From Roseospira goensis (GTDB lineage: Bacteria; Pseudomonadota; Alphaproteobacteria; Rhodospirillales; Rhodospirillaceae): DNA of 64,000 nt. The translations under genes were made by a program, and so were the position numbers. Of the stretch, positions 10,686 through 19,805 are shown one piece after another (positions within the stretch are counted from its first letter, which is position 1; every line of letters starts with the position of its first letter). The notes beneath the pieces are model-generated. The model was not told the origin of the DNA and did no database searches. It was given only the letters and a program-made list of their open reading frames with translations. Location of the stretch: positions 62,001-126,000 of the forward strand of contig NZ_JACIGI010000003.1 of assembly GCF_014197795.1 (NCBI RefSeq), written 5' to 3'.

Positions 10686-11390
10686 GTGTCCGTGTCCGCC
10701 GTTCAGCACCCGGTCGTCGCCTGCCTGTTCGACGCCTATGGCACCCTGTTCGACGTCAATGCTGCGGCCCGGCGGCTGCGCGACGAGATCGGTCCCTCGT
10801 GGGAGGATCTGGCCCGCATCTGGCGCACCCGTCAGATCGAATACACGTGGCTGCGCAGCCTCATGGACCGCTACGTGGACTTCCGCACCGTCACGGCGGA
10901 GGCGCTGGATTACGCCTTCACCAGCCTGGGCCAGGCGCCGGCGCCGGGCCTGCGCGCGCGGCTCATGGACCTCTACATGACCCTGGATGCCTATCCGGAG
11001 GTCCCGGAGACGCTGGCGGCGCTGCGGGCGCACGGGATCGCCACCGCGATCCTGTCCAACGGCGCGCCCGACATGCTGCGGTCGGCCACCGACAGCGCCG
11101 GACTGACCGGGCTGCTCGACGACGTGCTGTCGGTGGACACCGTGAAGGTGTTCAAGCCCGCCGCCGCGGCCTACTCCCTCGGCTGTGTGCGGTTCGCGAC
11201 CACGCCCGAGCGGCTCGCCTTCGTCTCCTCCAATGGCTGGGACGTGGCCGGGGCCGCCACCTTCGGCTTCCGGACCCTGTGGGTGAACCGCGCCAATGCC
11301 CCCTCGGAGCGTCTGCCGGGATCGCCGGCGGCCGAGCTGGACAGCCTGGCGGGCCTGCCCGACCTGCTCAGCGCATCCGCCAGTGTTTGA
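10686..11390 (+). CDS. (S)-2-haloacid dehalogenase-like HAD hydrolase (type II)
   Basis: A 234-residue HAD-superfamily hydrolase. Motif I is ACLFDAYGTLFD (nucleophile Asp about residue 15), motif II is ILSNGAPDML (Ser/Asn about 121), motif III is the Lys of VKVFKPAAAAY (about 154) and motif IV is FVSSNGWDVAGA (about 180). These are the arrangements of L-2-haloacid dehalogenase type II, which hydrolyses haloalkanoates to hydroxy acids. Genomic members often lack a demonstrated haloacid substrate. Start is GTG at 10686, following GAGTCGGAGG. It may be co-transcribed with the lipocalin gene 14 bp downstream. Confidence 0.87.
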   Translation: MSVSAVQHPVVACLFDAYGTLFDVNAAARRLRDEIGPSWEDLARIWRTRQIEYTWLRSLMDRYVDFRTVTAEALDYAFTSLGQAPAPGLRARLMDLYMTLDAYPEVPETLAALRAHGIATAILSNGAPDMLRSATDSAGLTGLLDDVLSVDTVKVFKPAAAAYSLGCVRFATTPERLAFVSSNGWDVAGAATFGFRTLWVNRANAPSERLPGSPAAELDSLAGLPDLLSASASV

Positions 11391-11404
11391 AAGGAGCCAG
11401 CCCC

Positions 11405-11992
11405 ATGACCGCCGTCCGGATGCGCCCCATGCGCCCCACCCCGCCCCGCCGCTGGGCCGGCGTGGCCCTGCTTCTGGGCGCCCTCGGCGCGCTGGCCGCC
11501 TGCACCGGCGTACCGCGCGGGGTGACCCCGGTGGACGGCTTCGAGGCCGATCGCTTCACCGGCACCTGGTACGAGATCATGCGCCTCGACCACCCCTTCG
11601 AGGCCGGGTTGACCAACGTGCGGGCCACCTATCGCCTGCGCGACGACGGCACCGTGGCGGTCTTCAACCGCGGCTGGGACCCGGCGGCCTGCGCCTGGAA
11701 GACCATCGGCGGCACGGCGCGGTTCCGCGAGGGACCGCAGACCGGCAGCTTCGCGGTCACGCTGACGTCGCCGATCCCGGGCGCCCTGCATGTCGTGGCG
11801 CTGGATCGCGAGGACTATCGCTGGGCCATGACCAGCGGCCCAACGCGCGACTTCCTGTGGATCCTGGCACGCGAGCGGACGCTGCCGCGTGAGACCCGGG
11901 TGGCGCTGATGCGACAGGCCCGCGACCTCGGTTATCCGGTCGAGGACCTGCGGCTGGTGGACCAGTCCGGCCCCGTCTGCCGGGAGCGTTGA
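11405..11992 (+). CDS. Bacterial lipocalin (Blc-like) lipoprotein
   Basis: A 195-residue outer-membrane lipoprotein of the lipocalin family, which binds lipids or lysophospholipids in an eight-stranded barrel. The signal peptide ends in lipobox LAAC (Cys about residue 35). The lipocalin GxW motif is RFTGTWYEIMRLDHPFE near residue 50, followed by VFNRGWD and the C-terminal FLWILARE, as in E. coli Blc. The ATG at 11405 follows GAAAGGAG. The pair with the HAD hydrolase is not a known functional unit. Confidence 0.9.
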   Translation: MTAVRMRPMRPTPPRRWAGVALLLGALGALAACTGVPRGVTPVDGFEADRFTGTWYEIMRLDHPFEAGLTNVRATYRLRDDGTVAVFNRGWDPAACAWKTIGGTARFREGPQTGSFAVTLTSPIPGALHVVALDREDYRWAMTSGPTRDFLWILARERTLPRETRVALMRQARDLGYPVEDLRLVDQSGPVCRER

Positions 11993-12010
11993 GGCGCACC
12001 GCGACCGGAC

Positions 12011-13291
12011 TCAGGACGCCAGCACGTCGCGGGACCGGGCCGGCCGACAAGAGCCGGCGGAGACCGCCCGCCCGCCGTCCGACGGGGCCGTCGCCGGCGC
12101 CGACGCCGCTCCGTCGTCGGGGGCGTGGCGGTCCGGCCCCGGGCCACGGGGGCGCCACCACGGCGGCAGGAACGACCAGCCGCGCCGCGCCATCGCGTTG
12201 GCCAGGGCATTCTCGCCGGCGGCGGCCTCGTCGCGCAGGACCAGGCCCCAGCGGTCCACCACCAGATCGGCGAGCGCCGCCCCCACCCACATGCAGAACA
12301 GCGCCGTCCACGCCGTCAGCGCGAACACCGCGCCGCCGGTCACACCGGCGCCAACGGCGCAGCCGCCGGCCAGCATGCCGCCGAAGCCCATGAAGACCGC
12401 GCCCACGATGTACCGGCGCATGGCGTAGCCGCCCTGGAAGCCTTCCAGCTTCAGGTCGCGGCACAGCAGGGCGGCCAGGAAGGAGCCCAGGAACACGCCC
12501 GGCACCAGGCCGACGTCGAAGTCCAGCGCGGACCCGGGCGGGTTCAGAACCAACATCAAGGTATCGGCGGACGGCCCTGTAAAGCTGAGACTTTCCACCT
12601 GCACCGGATCGAACGCCTGGTACGACAGGCTATAGGTCAGGAGCCATCCCGCCGCGATCGTGCCGCCCACGCCGAGCCCGCCGATCCAGACCCAAGGCGA
12701 CAGCCGGTTGCGCACGGCGACGAAGACCGCGAACCCCGTGAGCGCCAGCGCCAGCACGACGCCGCCCCGGGACTCCAGGCCGATCAGCGTGAGGGCATTG
12801 AGCACGGACGGGGCCTCGACCACCCACAGTCCGGCCAGGGCATCGCGCGCCGGCGACAGCGCCCCGTGCAACGACGCCTGGGCGGTCACCGCGAAGATCA
12901 GCCCCGACAGCAGGGCGCGCAGATTGCCATTGGCGGACAAGACCAGCAGCCGGCCCGAACACCCCCGGGTCAGGATCATGCCGACCCCGAACATCAGGCC
13001 GCCGATGATCGCGCCCGACAGGCTGCCGGCGGCGGCCAGTTGGCGGGATTCGGAGACATCCAGGAGCCCGCTCAGGATCAGCGCCTGCGTGCCCAGCACG
13101 GCCATCGAAAAGGCGATGAGCCAGAGCGACACCTTGGGCCCCAGGGACCCGCGCGCGAACTCGACCACCGCCGCGCGCAGGCAGAACCGGCTGCGCTGCG
13201 CGAAGGCCCCGAACAGCATGCCGATGACGAGGCCGCCGAGAACGATCGTCCCCGGCTCGCCAAGGGTGTCGAGGACACCGGTCAAGTCCAT
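12011..13291 (-). CDS. YeeE/YedE-family sulfur-compound transporter (TsuA-like)
   Basis: A 426-residue integral membrane protein with about ten hydrophobic segments in two related halves. It carries the family's conserved Cys motifs: AQRSRFCLRAA near residue 36, TRGCSGRLLVL near 109 and GGCAVGAGVTGG near 308. Family members import thiosulfate or move reduced sulfur across the inner membrane. The last 70 residues are Pro/Ala-rich and non-conserved. No TusA-like partner lies adjacent. It is divergent from cioAB across 427 bp. The exact substrate is inferred from the family. Confidence 0.88.
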   Translation of the reverse strand: MDLTGVLDTLGEPGTIVLGGLVIGMLFGAFAQRSRFCLRAAVVEFARGSLGPKVSLWLIAFSMAVLGTQALILSGLLDVSESRQLAAAGSLSGAIIGGLMFGVGMILTRGCSGRLLVLSANGNLRALLSGLIFAVTAQASLHGALSPARDALAGLWVVEAPSVLNALTLIGLESRGGVVLALALTGFAVFVAVRNRLSPWVWIGGLGVGGTIAAGWLLTYSLSYQAFDPVQVESLSFTGPSADTLMLVLNPPGSALDFDVGLVPGVFLGSFLAALLCRDLKLEGFQGGYAMRRYIVGAVFMGFGGMLAGGCAVGAGVTGGAVFALTAWTALFCMWVGAALADLVVDRWGLVLRDEAAAGENALANAMARRGWSFLPPWWRPRGPGPDRHAPDDGAASAPATAPSDGGRAVSAGSCRPARSRDVLAS

Positions 13292-13718
13292 GATGAAGCC
13301 TTTTTCTGCCTCGGGTCCTCAGCCCGGACCCGTGGGGCGCGCCGAACCCCGGTCTGGTGGCGCGGCCGTCGGGTGGACCGGGTCCGCGGGCGGTGGACGC
13401 CGCACCCGATCCGAACCCGCAACGGTGCCGGGGGGCGCGCGTCCTGTCCTTGATGTGTATCAAGCCTGGGGCGTGGATCCGTGGGTCGCCATCCCTGCCC
13501 TGCGCGAGGAAGGGGGCGGCTGTGCCGCCCGGCGGCGTCGGCTCGCGTTCTTGGTCATGCCTGCCTTGCGTACGGCGCAGGGCGGCCGCGGCGCCGGCCG
13601 TCGGGGCACCGCGGCTGACTGGAACCGACCGCGGCGGTTCCCATATCCTGTGTGCACCCGCGAACGGCGGCGTCGGCCCCCGACGGCCGCCCCTGGACCC
13701 GAGGAGGTTCGCCACCCC
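13292..13718. other. Intergenic region between yeeE-like gene and cioA
   Basis: 427 bp separating divergent genes. It holds a perfect FNR/CRP-family box at 13450-13463 (listed separately), placed 256 bp before the cioA start. GAGGAGG at 13700-13706 is the cioA ribosome site. Several frames are open here only because of GC content; none resembles a known protein. Confidence 0.6.
13450..13463. promoter_or_regulatory. FNR/ANR-type binding site upstream of cioAB
   Basis: The sequence TTGATGTGTATCAA matches TTGAT-N4-ATCAA with no mismatch. Such sites bind FNR/ANR oxygen sensors of the CRP family. It lies between the yeeE-like gene and cioA. In pseudomonads ANR represses the CIO oxidase under low oxygen, so a similar role is plausible. 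The site could also serve the divergent yeeE-like gene. Regulation is inferred from the site alone. Confidence 0.7.
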
Positions 13719-15113
13719 ATGGTCGCCGATATCGACCCCGTGCTGCTGGCCCGCGTCCAGTTCGGCTTCACGGTCGCCTTCCACATCCTGTTCCCCACCC
13801 TGACCATTGGCCTGGCTTGGTTCCTGGTCACGGTCGAGGCGCTGTGGCTGCGCACCCGCAACCCCGTCTACAAGTCCGTCTATCGCCTGTGGGCCAAGCT
13901 GTTCGCCCTGGCCTTCGGGATGGGCGTCGTATCGGGGCTGGTGTTGTCCTACCAGTTCGGCACCAACTTCAGCCGCTTTTCCGAGGCGACCGGTCCGGTG
14001 CTCGGCCCGCTGCTGTCGGTGGAAGTGCTGACCGCGTTCTTCGTCGAGGCCGGCTTTATCGGGGTCATGCTGTTCGGCTGGCAGAAGGTGGGTGACCGCC
14101 TGCACTTCCTGGCCACCGTGCTGGTCGGGCTCGGCACGCTCAACTCGGCGTTCTGGGTGCTGGCGGCCAATTCCTGGATGCATACCCCGGCCGGGGTGGA
14201 GTGGGTCGACGGCCGCGCGCTGGTCACCGACTGGTGGGCGGTGATCTTCAACCCCTCCATGCCCTACCGGGTGACCCACATGGTCATGGCCTCGTTCCTG
14301 ACCGGGGCGTTCGTGGTTGCCGCCGTCTCCGCCTGGTACCTGCTGCGCGACCGCCACGTGGCGGTGGCGCGTAAGGGCCTGGCGCTCGGCGTCGTGCTGG
14401 CGGCGATCCTGGCGCCGGCCCAACTCGTCGTCGGCGACATGCACGGCCTGAACACCAAGGAGCACCAGCCGATGAAGGTGGCGGCCATGGAGGGTCTGTG
14501 GGAGACCCAGCAAGGGGCGCCGCTGCTGCTGTTCGCCGTGCCGGATCAGGAGGCGCAGGAGAACCGCTTGGCGGTCGGCATTCCCAACATGGCCAGCCTG
14601 ATCCTCACCCACGAGTGGGACGGCGAGGTCAAGGGTCTGAACGAGGTCGCCCGCGAGGACCAGCCGCCCGTCGCCACCGTGTTCTACTCGTTCCGCCTCA
14701 TGATCGGCCTGGGTCTGTGGATGATCGCTCTGGCAGCGGTCGGCGTGTGGCTGCTGTGGCGCGGCCGCCTGTTCACGAACCGGTCGGTACAGTGGGCGTT
14801 CGTCCTGACCGGCCCGGCCGGCTTCGTCGCCACCATCGCCGGCTGGATGGTGGCGGAGGTGGGGCGCCAGCCCTTCACCGTCTACGGCATCCTGCGCACG
14901 GCGGACAGCGTCTCGCCGGTGGTGCCGGCGGCGGTAGCCACCACGCTGACGGCGTTCGTCGTGGTCTACACCCTGCTGCTGATCGCCTTCCTGTGGTACG
15001 CGGCCCGGGTGGTCCGCCAGGGGCCGCCGCCCAGCGACATGGACGCCGACGGGCCGGTGCGGACGCCCCGCACCGCCGTGGGAGCGACCGGCACCGTGCA
15101 GCCGGCGGAATAG
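13719..15113 (+). CDS. cioA: Cytochrome bd-type (cyanide-insensitive) ubiquinol oxidase subunit I
   Basis: The heme-bearing subunit of a bd quinol oxidase, an inner-membrane complex that reduces oxygen to water. The 464-residue protein has an N-terminal quinol/heme helix (ARVQFGFTVAFHILFPT, His near 19), a GDMHGLNTKEHQP loop near 240 and GRQPFTVYGILRTADSVSP near 387. The short Q-loop region and the YGILRTAD motif are those of the CIO subgroup, not E. coli CydA. About nine transmembrane helices. The ATG at 13719 follows GAGGAGG; the long upstream open frame is not coding. First gene of a three-gene operon with an FNR box. Confidence 0.94.
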   Translation: MVADIDPVLLARVQFGFTVAFHILFPTLTIGLAWFLVTVEALWLRTRNPVYKSVYRLWAKLFALAFGMGVVSGLVLSYQFGTNFSRFSEATGPVLGPLLSVEVLTAFFVEAGFIGVMLFGWQKVGDRLHFLATVLVGLGTLNSAFWVLAANSWMHTPAGVEWVDGRALVTDWWAVIFNPSMPYRVTHMVMASFLTGAFVVAAVSAWYLLRDRHVAVARKGLALGVVLAAILAPAQLVVGDMHGLNTKEHQPMKVAAMEGLWETQQGAPLLLFAVPDQEAQENRLAVGIPNMASLILTHEWDGEVKGLNEVAREDQPPVATVFYSFRLMIGLGLWMIALAAVGVWLLWRGRLFTNRSVQWAFVLTGPAGFVATIAGWMVAEVGRQPFTVYGILRTADSVSPVVPAAVATTLTAFVVVYTLLLIAFLWYAARVVRQGPPPSDMDADGPVRTPRTAVGATGTVQPAE

Positions 15114-15126
15114 GGAGGATCACGGC

Positions 15127-16134
15127 ATGGACTTGGATCTGGCGCTGATCCTGGCCGGGGTCATCGGCGTGGGGGTGATCATCTACGTCGTCCTCGACGG
15201 CTTCGACCTCGGGGTGGGCATCCTGTTCCCGCTGGCGCCCGACGAGGACGCGCAGGATACCATGATCGCCTCCATTGCCCCGGTGTGGGACGGCAACGAG
15301 ACCTGGCTCATCCTGGGCGGCGCGGTGCTGTTCGCGGCCTTTCCCACCGCCTATGCGGTGGCCCTGCCGGCGTTCTACGTCCCCCTGATGGCGATGCTGT
15401 TCGCCCTCATCTTCCGCGGGGTGGCGTTCGAGTTCCGTATGAAGGCGCGCACCTCGAAACAGCTCTGGTCGTGGTCCTTCACCCTCGGCTCGGCGGTGGC
15501 GGCGTTCTGTCAGGGCGCCATGCTGGGCGGCCTGATCGAGGGGGTTCGGGTCGAGGACGGCGCCTTCGCCGGCGGACCGCTGGACTGGTTCACCGGCCTG
15601 TCGGTGGTCGCGGGCGTCGGCGTCATGGCGGGCTACGCCCTGCTGGGCGCCACCTGGCTGATCTTCAAGACCGAAGGCCCGTTGCAGGCGGCAGCGCGGC
15701 GCTGGGCGCTGGCGGCGCTGGCGGCGGTGCTGTTCGCCATGGCGGTGGTCAGCGGCATGACCCCCCTGCTCTACCCGCACATCGCCGAGCGCTGGTTCGG
15801 CGGCATGAACTTCATCTATCTGGCCCCGGTGCCGCTCATGACGGCGCTGGTGGCCGCCATGCTGTGGCGCGGGCTGTCCCAGCACTGGACATGGGAGCCG
15901 TTCGTGCTTGCCGTCGGGCTGTTCCTGCTCGGCTACTGCGGCATCGGCATCAGCCTGTGGCCGCATATCGTGCCGCCCACGCTGACCATCGCCAGCGCGG
16001 CCGCCCCGCCCAGCAGCCTGACCTTCACGTTGGTCGCCGTGGCCGCCACGCTGCCGATCGTGCTCGGGTACACGGCCTATGCCTACTGGGTGTTCCGGGG
16101 CAAGGTTACGGCCAAGGACGGTTACCATGGCTGA
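15127..16134 (+). CDS. cioB: Cytochrome bd-type ubiquinol oxidase subunit II
   Basis: The 335-residue membrane subunit paired with CioA. It begins with the characteristic YVVLDGFDLGVGILFP (about residues 20-36), followed by VWDGNETWLILGGAVLF and a FRGVAFEFR loop. About eight transmembrane helices. The gene begins 13 bp after cioA, with GGGAGG upstream of the ATG, and its last eight bases overlap the next small gene. Complex assembly likely needs the small third protein. Confidence 0.94.
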   Translation: MDLDLALILAGVIGVGVIIYVVLDGFDLGVGILFPLAPDEDAQDTMIASIAPVWDGNETWLILGGAVLFAAFPTAYAVALPAFYVPLMAMLFALIFRGVAFEFRMKARTSKQLWSWSFTLGSAVAAFCQGAMLGGLIEGVRVEDGAFAGGPLDWFTGLSVVAGVGVMAGYALLGATWLIFKTEGPLQAAARRWALAALAAVLFAMAVVSGMTPLLYPHIAERWFGGMNFIYLAPVPLMTALVAAMLWRGLSQHWTWEPFVLAVGLFLLGYCGIGISLWPHIVPPTLTIASAAAPPSSLTFTLVAVAATLPIVLGYTAYAYWVFRGKVTAKDGYHG

Positions 16135-16261
16135 GCGCACGGACCCGGCACCCCCGCTTTGGCGCCGGCTGGCTTGGTTCATCGGTCTGTGGGCGGCGGG
16201 TGTCGCGACCGTCGCGGCCGTGGCCTACGGCTGGCGCCTGCTGGTGGCGGGCGTGGGGTGA
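16127..16261 (+). CDS. Small membrane protein of the bd oxidase (DUF2474-like, CydX/CioZ role)
   Basis: A 44-residue single-span protein: a short polar N-terminus, then WRRLAWFIGLWAAGVATVA and a further hydrophobic stretch. Its ATG overlaps the cioB stop by eight bases, which indicates translational coupling. Small DUF2474-type proteins commonly end cioAB-like operons and are thought to stabilise the oxidase, as CydX does in E. coli. Size, topology and position support the call; sequence identity to the family was judged by eye. Confidence 0.8.
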   Translation: MAERTDPAPPLWRRLAWFIGLWAAGVATVAAVAYGWRLLVAGVG

Positions 16262-16294
16262 GCGCGGCCGCAGGCAGGGCGGCCGCGTCGCCGG

Positions 16295-17644
16295 TCACTG
16301 CATGATGGCGCGGTGCAAGTTCTGAAGGAAGTCGTCCACCTTGGTGCGCAGGTCGTCGGCCTGCTTCGTCAGGTCGCGGGCCGCGCTGAGGACCTCTTCG
16401 GCCGCCCCGCCGGTCTCGGTGGCCCGGGCGGTGACCTGCGTGATCGTGTCCGACACCTCGATGGTGGCGCCGCTCGCCTCCTGGGCGTTGCGAGCGATCT
16501 CCTGGGTGGCCGCCCCCTGCTGCTCCACGGCCGCGGCGATCGCGGCGGCGATCTCATTGAGGTGCGAGATGGTGCCGCCGATGCCCTGAATGGCGTCGAC
16601 GGCCTCCCGGGTGGCGGCCTGAACCGTGCCGACCTGGGCGCTGATGTCTTCGGTGGCCCGTGACGTCTGATTGGCGAGGGTCTTGACCTCGTTGGCGACC
16701 ACGGCGAAGCCCTTGCCGGCGTCGCCGGCGCGCGCCGCCTCGATCGTGGCGTTCAGGGCCAGCAGGTTGGTCTGGCTGGCGATATCGTTGATGAGCTTGA
16801 TCACCTCACCGATCTTGTCGGCGGCCGCCGCCAGAGAGCGGACCCGTTCGTTGGTGCGCGTCGCCTCGTCGACGGCGGTGGTGGAAATGGCCGTCGATTC
16901 GGCGACCTGGCGGGCGATCTCGGCGATCGAGGCGTGCAGCTCCTCGGTGGCCGAGGCGGCCGTCTGCACGTTCATCGACGCCGTGTCGGCCGCCGCCGCG
17001 ACCACCTCGACCTGCTGGGAGGTCGCGGCGGCGTTGTTCGACATCAGGCCGGCCGCCGTCTCCAGTTGGGTTGCCGCGCTGGCGACGACCTCGGACATGG
17101 CGTGCACGTCCTCCTCGAACCGCGCGGCATGCTCCTTCAACACGGCCGCAGCACCCTTGCGCGCCAGCGTGGCCCGCAGGTAGACGGAGATCGCGATGTC
17201 CATGTCCAGGAACAGGGCCTTCGTCACCGCCGCCATGACCGCCGCCCCCTTCTTGGGGTTCCACCGGTAGGACGTGATGACGGCCGGGTACATGTGGCTG
17301 ATGACGAACGAATAGCCGCCGAGATACCAGCGCGGCTCCAGTCCGACCCGCTCGTGGACTTCGCCGATGCGGTTGGCGGTCGCAAAGTAGGCTTCATCGA
17401 ACCGGCCGCTCAGGACGTTTTCCATCCAGTGTTTCCGCTGCATCTCGCGCGCATGCGTCATCCGCGCCGGAGAGGCGAACATGCTCGCCATCTCCGGCGT
17501 GCGCTGGATCATGGCGTAGAAGTTGTCAAGAATGCTGTCGATATGTGGTTCGAGGATGCGGCGGCCCTCTTCAAGCAGCGGCGCAATATCGTCGTCGATC
17601 TGAAGAAACTGCAACCGTGCCTTTCGATCGAAGTCCATAGCCAT
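16295..17644 (-). CDS. Globin-coupled methyl-accepting chemotaxis protein
   Basis: A 449-residue soluble aerotaxis-type transducer. The N-terminal 180 residues form a sensor globin; the proximal heme His is in [18 protein letters not shown], the HemAT-type signature. A coiled-coil MCP signalling domain follows, with the hairpin tip [28 protein letters not shown] split here only for reading as [17 protein letters not shown] and [12 protein letters not shown]. No transmembrane helices are seen, so it is cytoplasmic. The ATG at 17644 with GGAG upstream was chosen over 17749, since the longer frame runs into a palindromic repeat. It lies tail to tail with the CIO oxidase operon, linking oxygen sensing with oxygen reduction. 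Confidence 0.92.
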   Translation of the reverse strand: MAMDFDRKARLQFLQIDDDIAPLLEEGRRILEPHIDSILDNFYAMIQRTPEMASMFASPARMTHAREMQRKHWMENVLSGRFDEAYFATANRIGEVHERVGLEPRWYLGGYSFVISHMYPAVITSYRWNPKKGAAVMAAVTKALFLDMDIAISVYLRATLARKGAAAVLKEHAARFEEDVHAMSEVVASAATQLETAAGLMSNNAAATSQQVEVVAAAADTASMNVQTAASATEELHASIAEIARQVAESTAISTTAVDEATRTNERVRSLAAAADKIGEVIKLINDIASQTNLLALNATIEAARAGDAGKGFAVVANEVKTLANQTSRATEDISAQVGTVQAATREAVDAIQGIGGTISHLNEIAAAIAAAVEQQGAATQEIARNAQEASGATIEVSDTITQVTARATETGGAAEEVLSAARDLTKQADDLRTKVDDFLQNLHRAIMQ

Positions 17645-18225
17645 TCTTGTTCGCTCCGATGCGACCGAGGAGCCGGGACTGCCCCTTTTGCCGACATTGA
17701 GGGCGGATCGCATCGCATCCGACCCATCGGGTCTCTGATGCGACGCCATCCGCCCTCACGCTTTGATTTCAGGCAGAGTGTGATCAACCGGCGGCACGGC
17801 GTGGTTCAGATACATTACACCTGCTTGAGCCGGCCCCAGTGGGTAAGGAACACTGAACATCAAACAAATCTGCAATGCCGGCGCAGCCTTTGCAATATGA
17901 ATGTAGGCTTAAAGATCTGCGCGTTCATTTGCTGCGCGTAGCCCGTGACACGGGCTCGATTACCGGGAAGCTGCATGCGCGCGCGCCGTGAAGCCGGCCC
18001 GGACGGTGCGCGCACTGGTGGGACCTCGCCCCGGCATCGGGCGCCGGGGCTGATGCCGCAGGGCGAACCTGAGGGGCGCACGGCGCACGCTCGCCGTTCA
18101 CAGCCCTGCCCGGCCGCCCGTTTTCGACGGGCAACAGCCGTCGCGGACCCGGCAAAACGGGTATTGCCCTGCACCGGACCGATTGTCTATGAGTTACGCC
18201 AATCGAGGGGTCCGACCGGCGCGCC
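17645..18225. other. Intergenic region between the chemoreceptor gene and tRNA-Leu
   Basis: 581 bp. The left part holds copy 1 of repeat family B (17698-17820). A 7-bp hairpin, AGCCCGT-GAC-ACGGGCT, lies at 17940-17956 without a T-tract. TTGCCC at 18164-18169 and TATGAG at 18188-18193, 18 bp apart, could be a weak tRNA promoter. No gene was seen. Confidence 0.55.
17698..17820. repeat. Intergenic repeat family B, copy 1
   Basis: A two-module palindromic element related to 19890-20023. Module 1 is a nested hairpin: TGAGGGCGGAT at 17698-17708 pairs perfectly with ATCCGCCCTCA at 17748-17758, with an inner TCGCATC/GATGCGA stem. Module 2, about 17777-17820, is a degenerate form of the TGATCAATC..GAACCACG/CGTGGTTC..GATTGATCA palindrome, preceded by GGCAGAGT as in copy 2. 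Confidence 0.7.
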
Positions 18226-18311
<86 letters not shown>

Positions 18312-18443
18312 CGCCGGGCCGGCCGGCCCGGTCAGGGACCGGGCGGTGCCAGTCGTTATCGACATCGACTCGGATATCGACTCGGATCCGGCTCCCCGTC
18401 CCGTGCCCCACTCTCTTGCCCCACCCCATTGCCAGGACATGCC

Positions 18444-19805
18444 ATGCAGGTGACCGAGACCCTCAGCGAGGAGCTGAAGCGCGAATTCAAGGTTGTCGTT
18501 CCCGCCGACAGTCTCAACGAGAAGGTTGAAAGCCGCCTCACGGAAGTCGGGTCGCAAGTGCGCATTCCTGGGTTTCGTCCCGGCAAGGTGCCGATGGCGA
18601 TGCTGAAGAAGCGCTTCGGCGGCCACATCATGGGCGAGGTTCTGGAGCAGGCGGCACAGGAGGCCGTCGACACGGTCGTCAAGGACCACAGTCTGCGCCC
18701 GGCGCTGCAGCCGAAGGTGGAGATTTCCGCGTACGAGCCCGAGGGCGACCTCAACCTGACCATCGGCGTCGAACTGCTGCCGGAGATCGGCACGCCGGAC
18801 TTCTCCGACATCGCCGTCGAGCGCGACGTGGCCGACGTCTCGGACGAAGAGGTTGATAACGCGTTGAACCGGCTGGCCGCGTCGCGTCGCGGCTCGGAGC
18901 CCGTGACGGACGACCGGCCCGCGCAGAACGGCGACATCGTCGTCATCGACTTCGTGGGCAAGAAGGCGGGCGAGCCCTTCCCCGGCGGTGCGGCCGAGGA
19001 CTATTCCCTGGAACTGGGCTCCAATACCTTCATTCCCGGCTTCGAGGACGCCATGATCGGCGTCACGGTGGGCGAGGAGAAGGAAGTGGCGCTGACCTTC
19101 CCGGAGGACTACGGCGCCGAGGACCTTGCCGGCCAGCCGGTGACCTTCGACGTCACCGTCAAGGAGCTGCGCCAGCCCAGCGACGTGGCGATCGACGATG
19201 ATTTCGCCCAGTCGTTCGGCCGCGACACCCTCGACGAGCTGAAGCAGGCGATCCGCGACCAGATCGCGCAGGAGTACCAGAAGGCCAGCCGCGAGAAGAC
19301 CAAGCGGCGCCTGCTGGACAAGCTGGCCGAGAAGTTCACGCATCCGGTGCCCGAAGGTCTGGTCGACGTCGAGTTCGAGGGTATCTGGAAGCAGCTCATG
19401 GAGGCCAAGGAGCGTGACCAGCTCGAAGAGGACGACAAGGCCAAGAGCGAGGACGAGCTGCGGGCCGAGTACCGCGCCATCGCCGAGCGCCGTGTCCGCC
19501 TGGGCCTGCTGCTGGCCCGGGTCGGCGAGACCAACAACGTCCAGGTCACCCAGGACGACATGAACACCGCCCTGGCCGAGCAGGTGCGGGCCTTCCCGGG
19601 CCAGGAACAGGCGGTGCTGAACTACTACCGCCAAAATCCCGACGCCATGGAGGAACTGCGCCCGCCGATCTTCGAGAACAAGGTCGTGGACTACATCCTT
19701 GAGCTGGCCCAGGTCACCGAAAAGACCGTCACCCCCGAGGCCCTGATGATGCCGGACGCCGACGGCTCCGAAGAGTCCCCCGCAACGGACGCCGCCACCG
19801 AGTGA
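18444..19805 (+). CDS. tig: Trigger factor
   Basis: A ribosome-associated chaperone and peptidyl-prolyl isomerase, 453 residues. The N-terminal ribosome-binding domain carries IPGFRPGKVP (the GFRxGKxP signature) at about residue 43. The FKBP-type PPIase domain spans about 150-245 (GDIVVIDFVGKKAGEPF through PVTFDVTVKEL). The C-terminal helical chaperone domain follows, with an acidic tail. The ATG at 18444 begins the family's MQVTETLSEELKREF; the longer upstream frame includes the tRNA-Leu gene. First of the series tig-clpP-clpX-lon-hup, a widespread order. Confidence 0.97.
   Translation: MQVTETLSEELKREFKVVVPADSLNEKVESRLTEVGSQVRIPGFRPGKVPMAMLKKRFGGHIMGEVLEQAAQEAVDTVVKDHSLRPALQPKVEISAYEPEGDLNLTIGVELLPEIGTPDFSDIAVERDVADVSDEEVDNALNRLAASRRGSEPVTDDRPAQNGDIVVIDFVGKKAGEPFPGGAAEDYSLELGSNTFIPGFEDAMIGVTVGEEKEVALTFPEDYGAEDLAGQPVTFDVTVKELRQPSDVAIDDDFAQSFGRDTLDELKQAIRDQIAQEYQKASREKTKRRLLDKLAEKFTHPVPEGLVDVEFEGIWKQLMEAKERDQLEEDDKAKSEDELRAEYRAIAERRVRLGLLLARVGETNNVQVTQDDMNTALAEQVRAFPGQEQAVLNYYRQNPDAMEELRPPIFENKVVDYILELAQVTEKTVTPEALMMPDADGSEESPATDAATE

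Noticed and set aside
12630-14612. A 660-residue antisense frame opposite cioA and the upstream spacer
   Set aside because: Low-complexity His/Gln/Gly-rich translation typical of shadow frames; it overlaps the clear cioA and yeeE-like genes.
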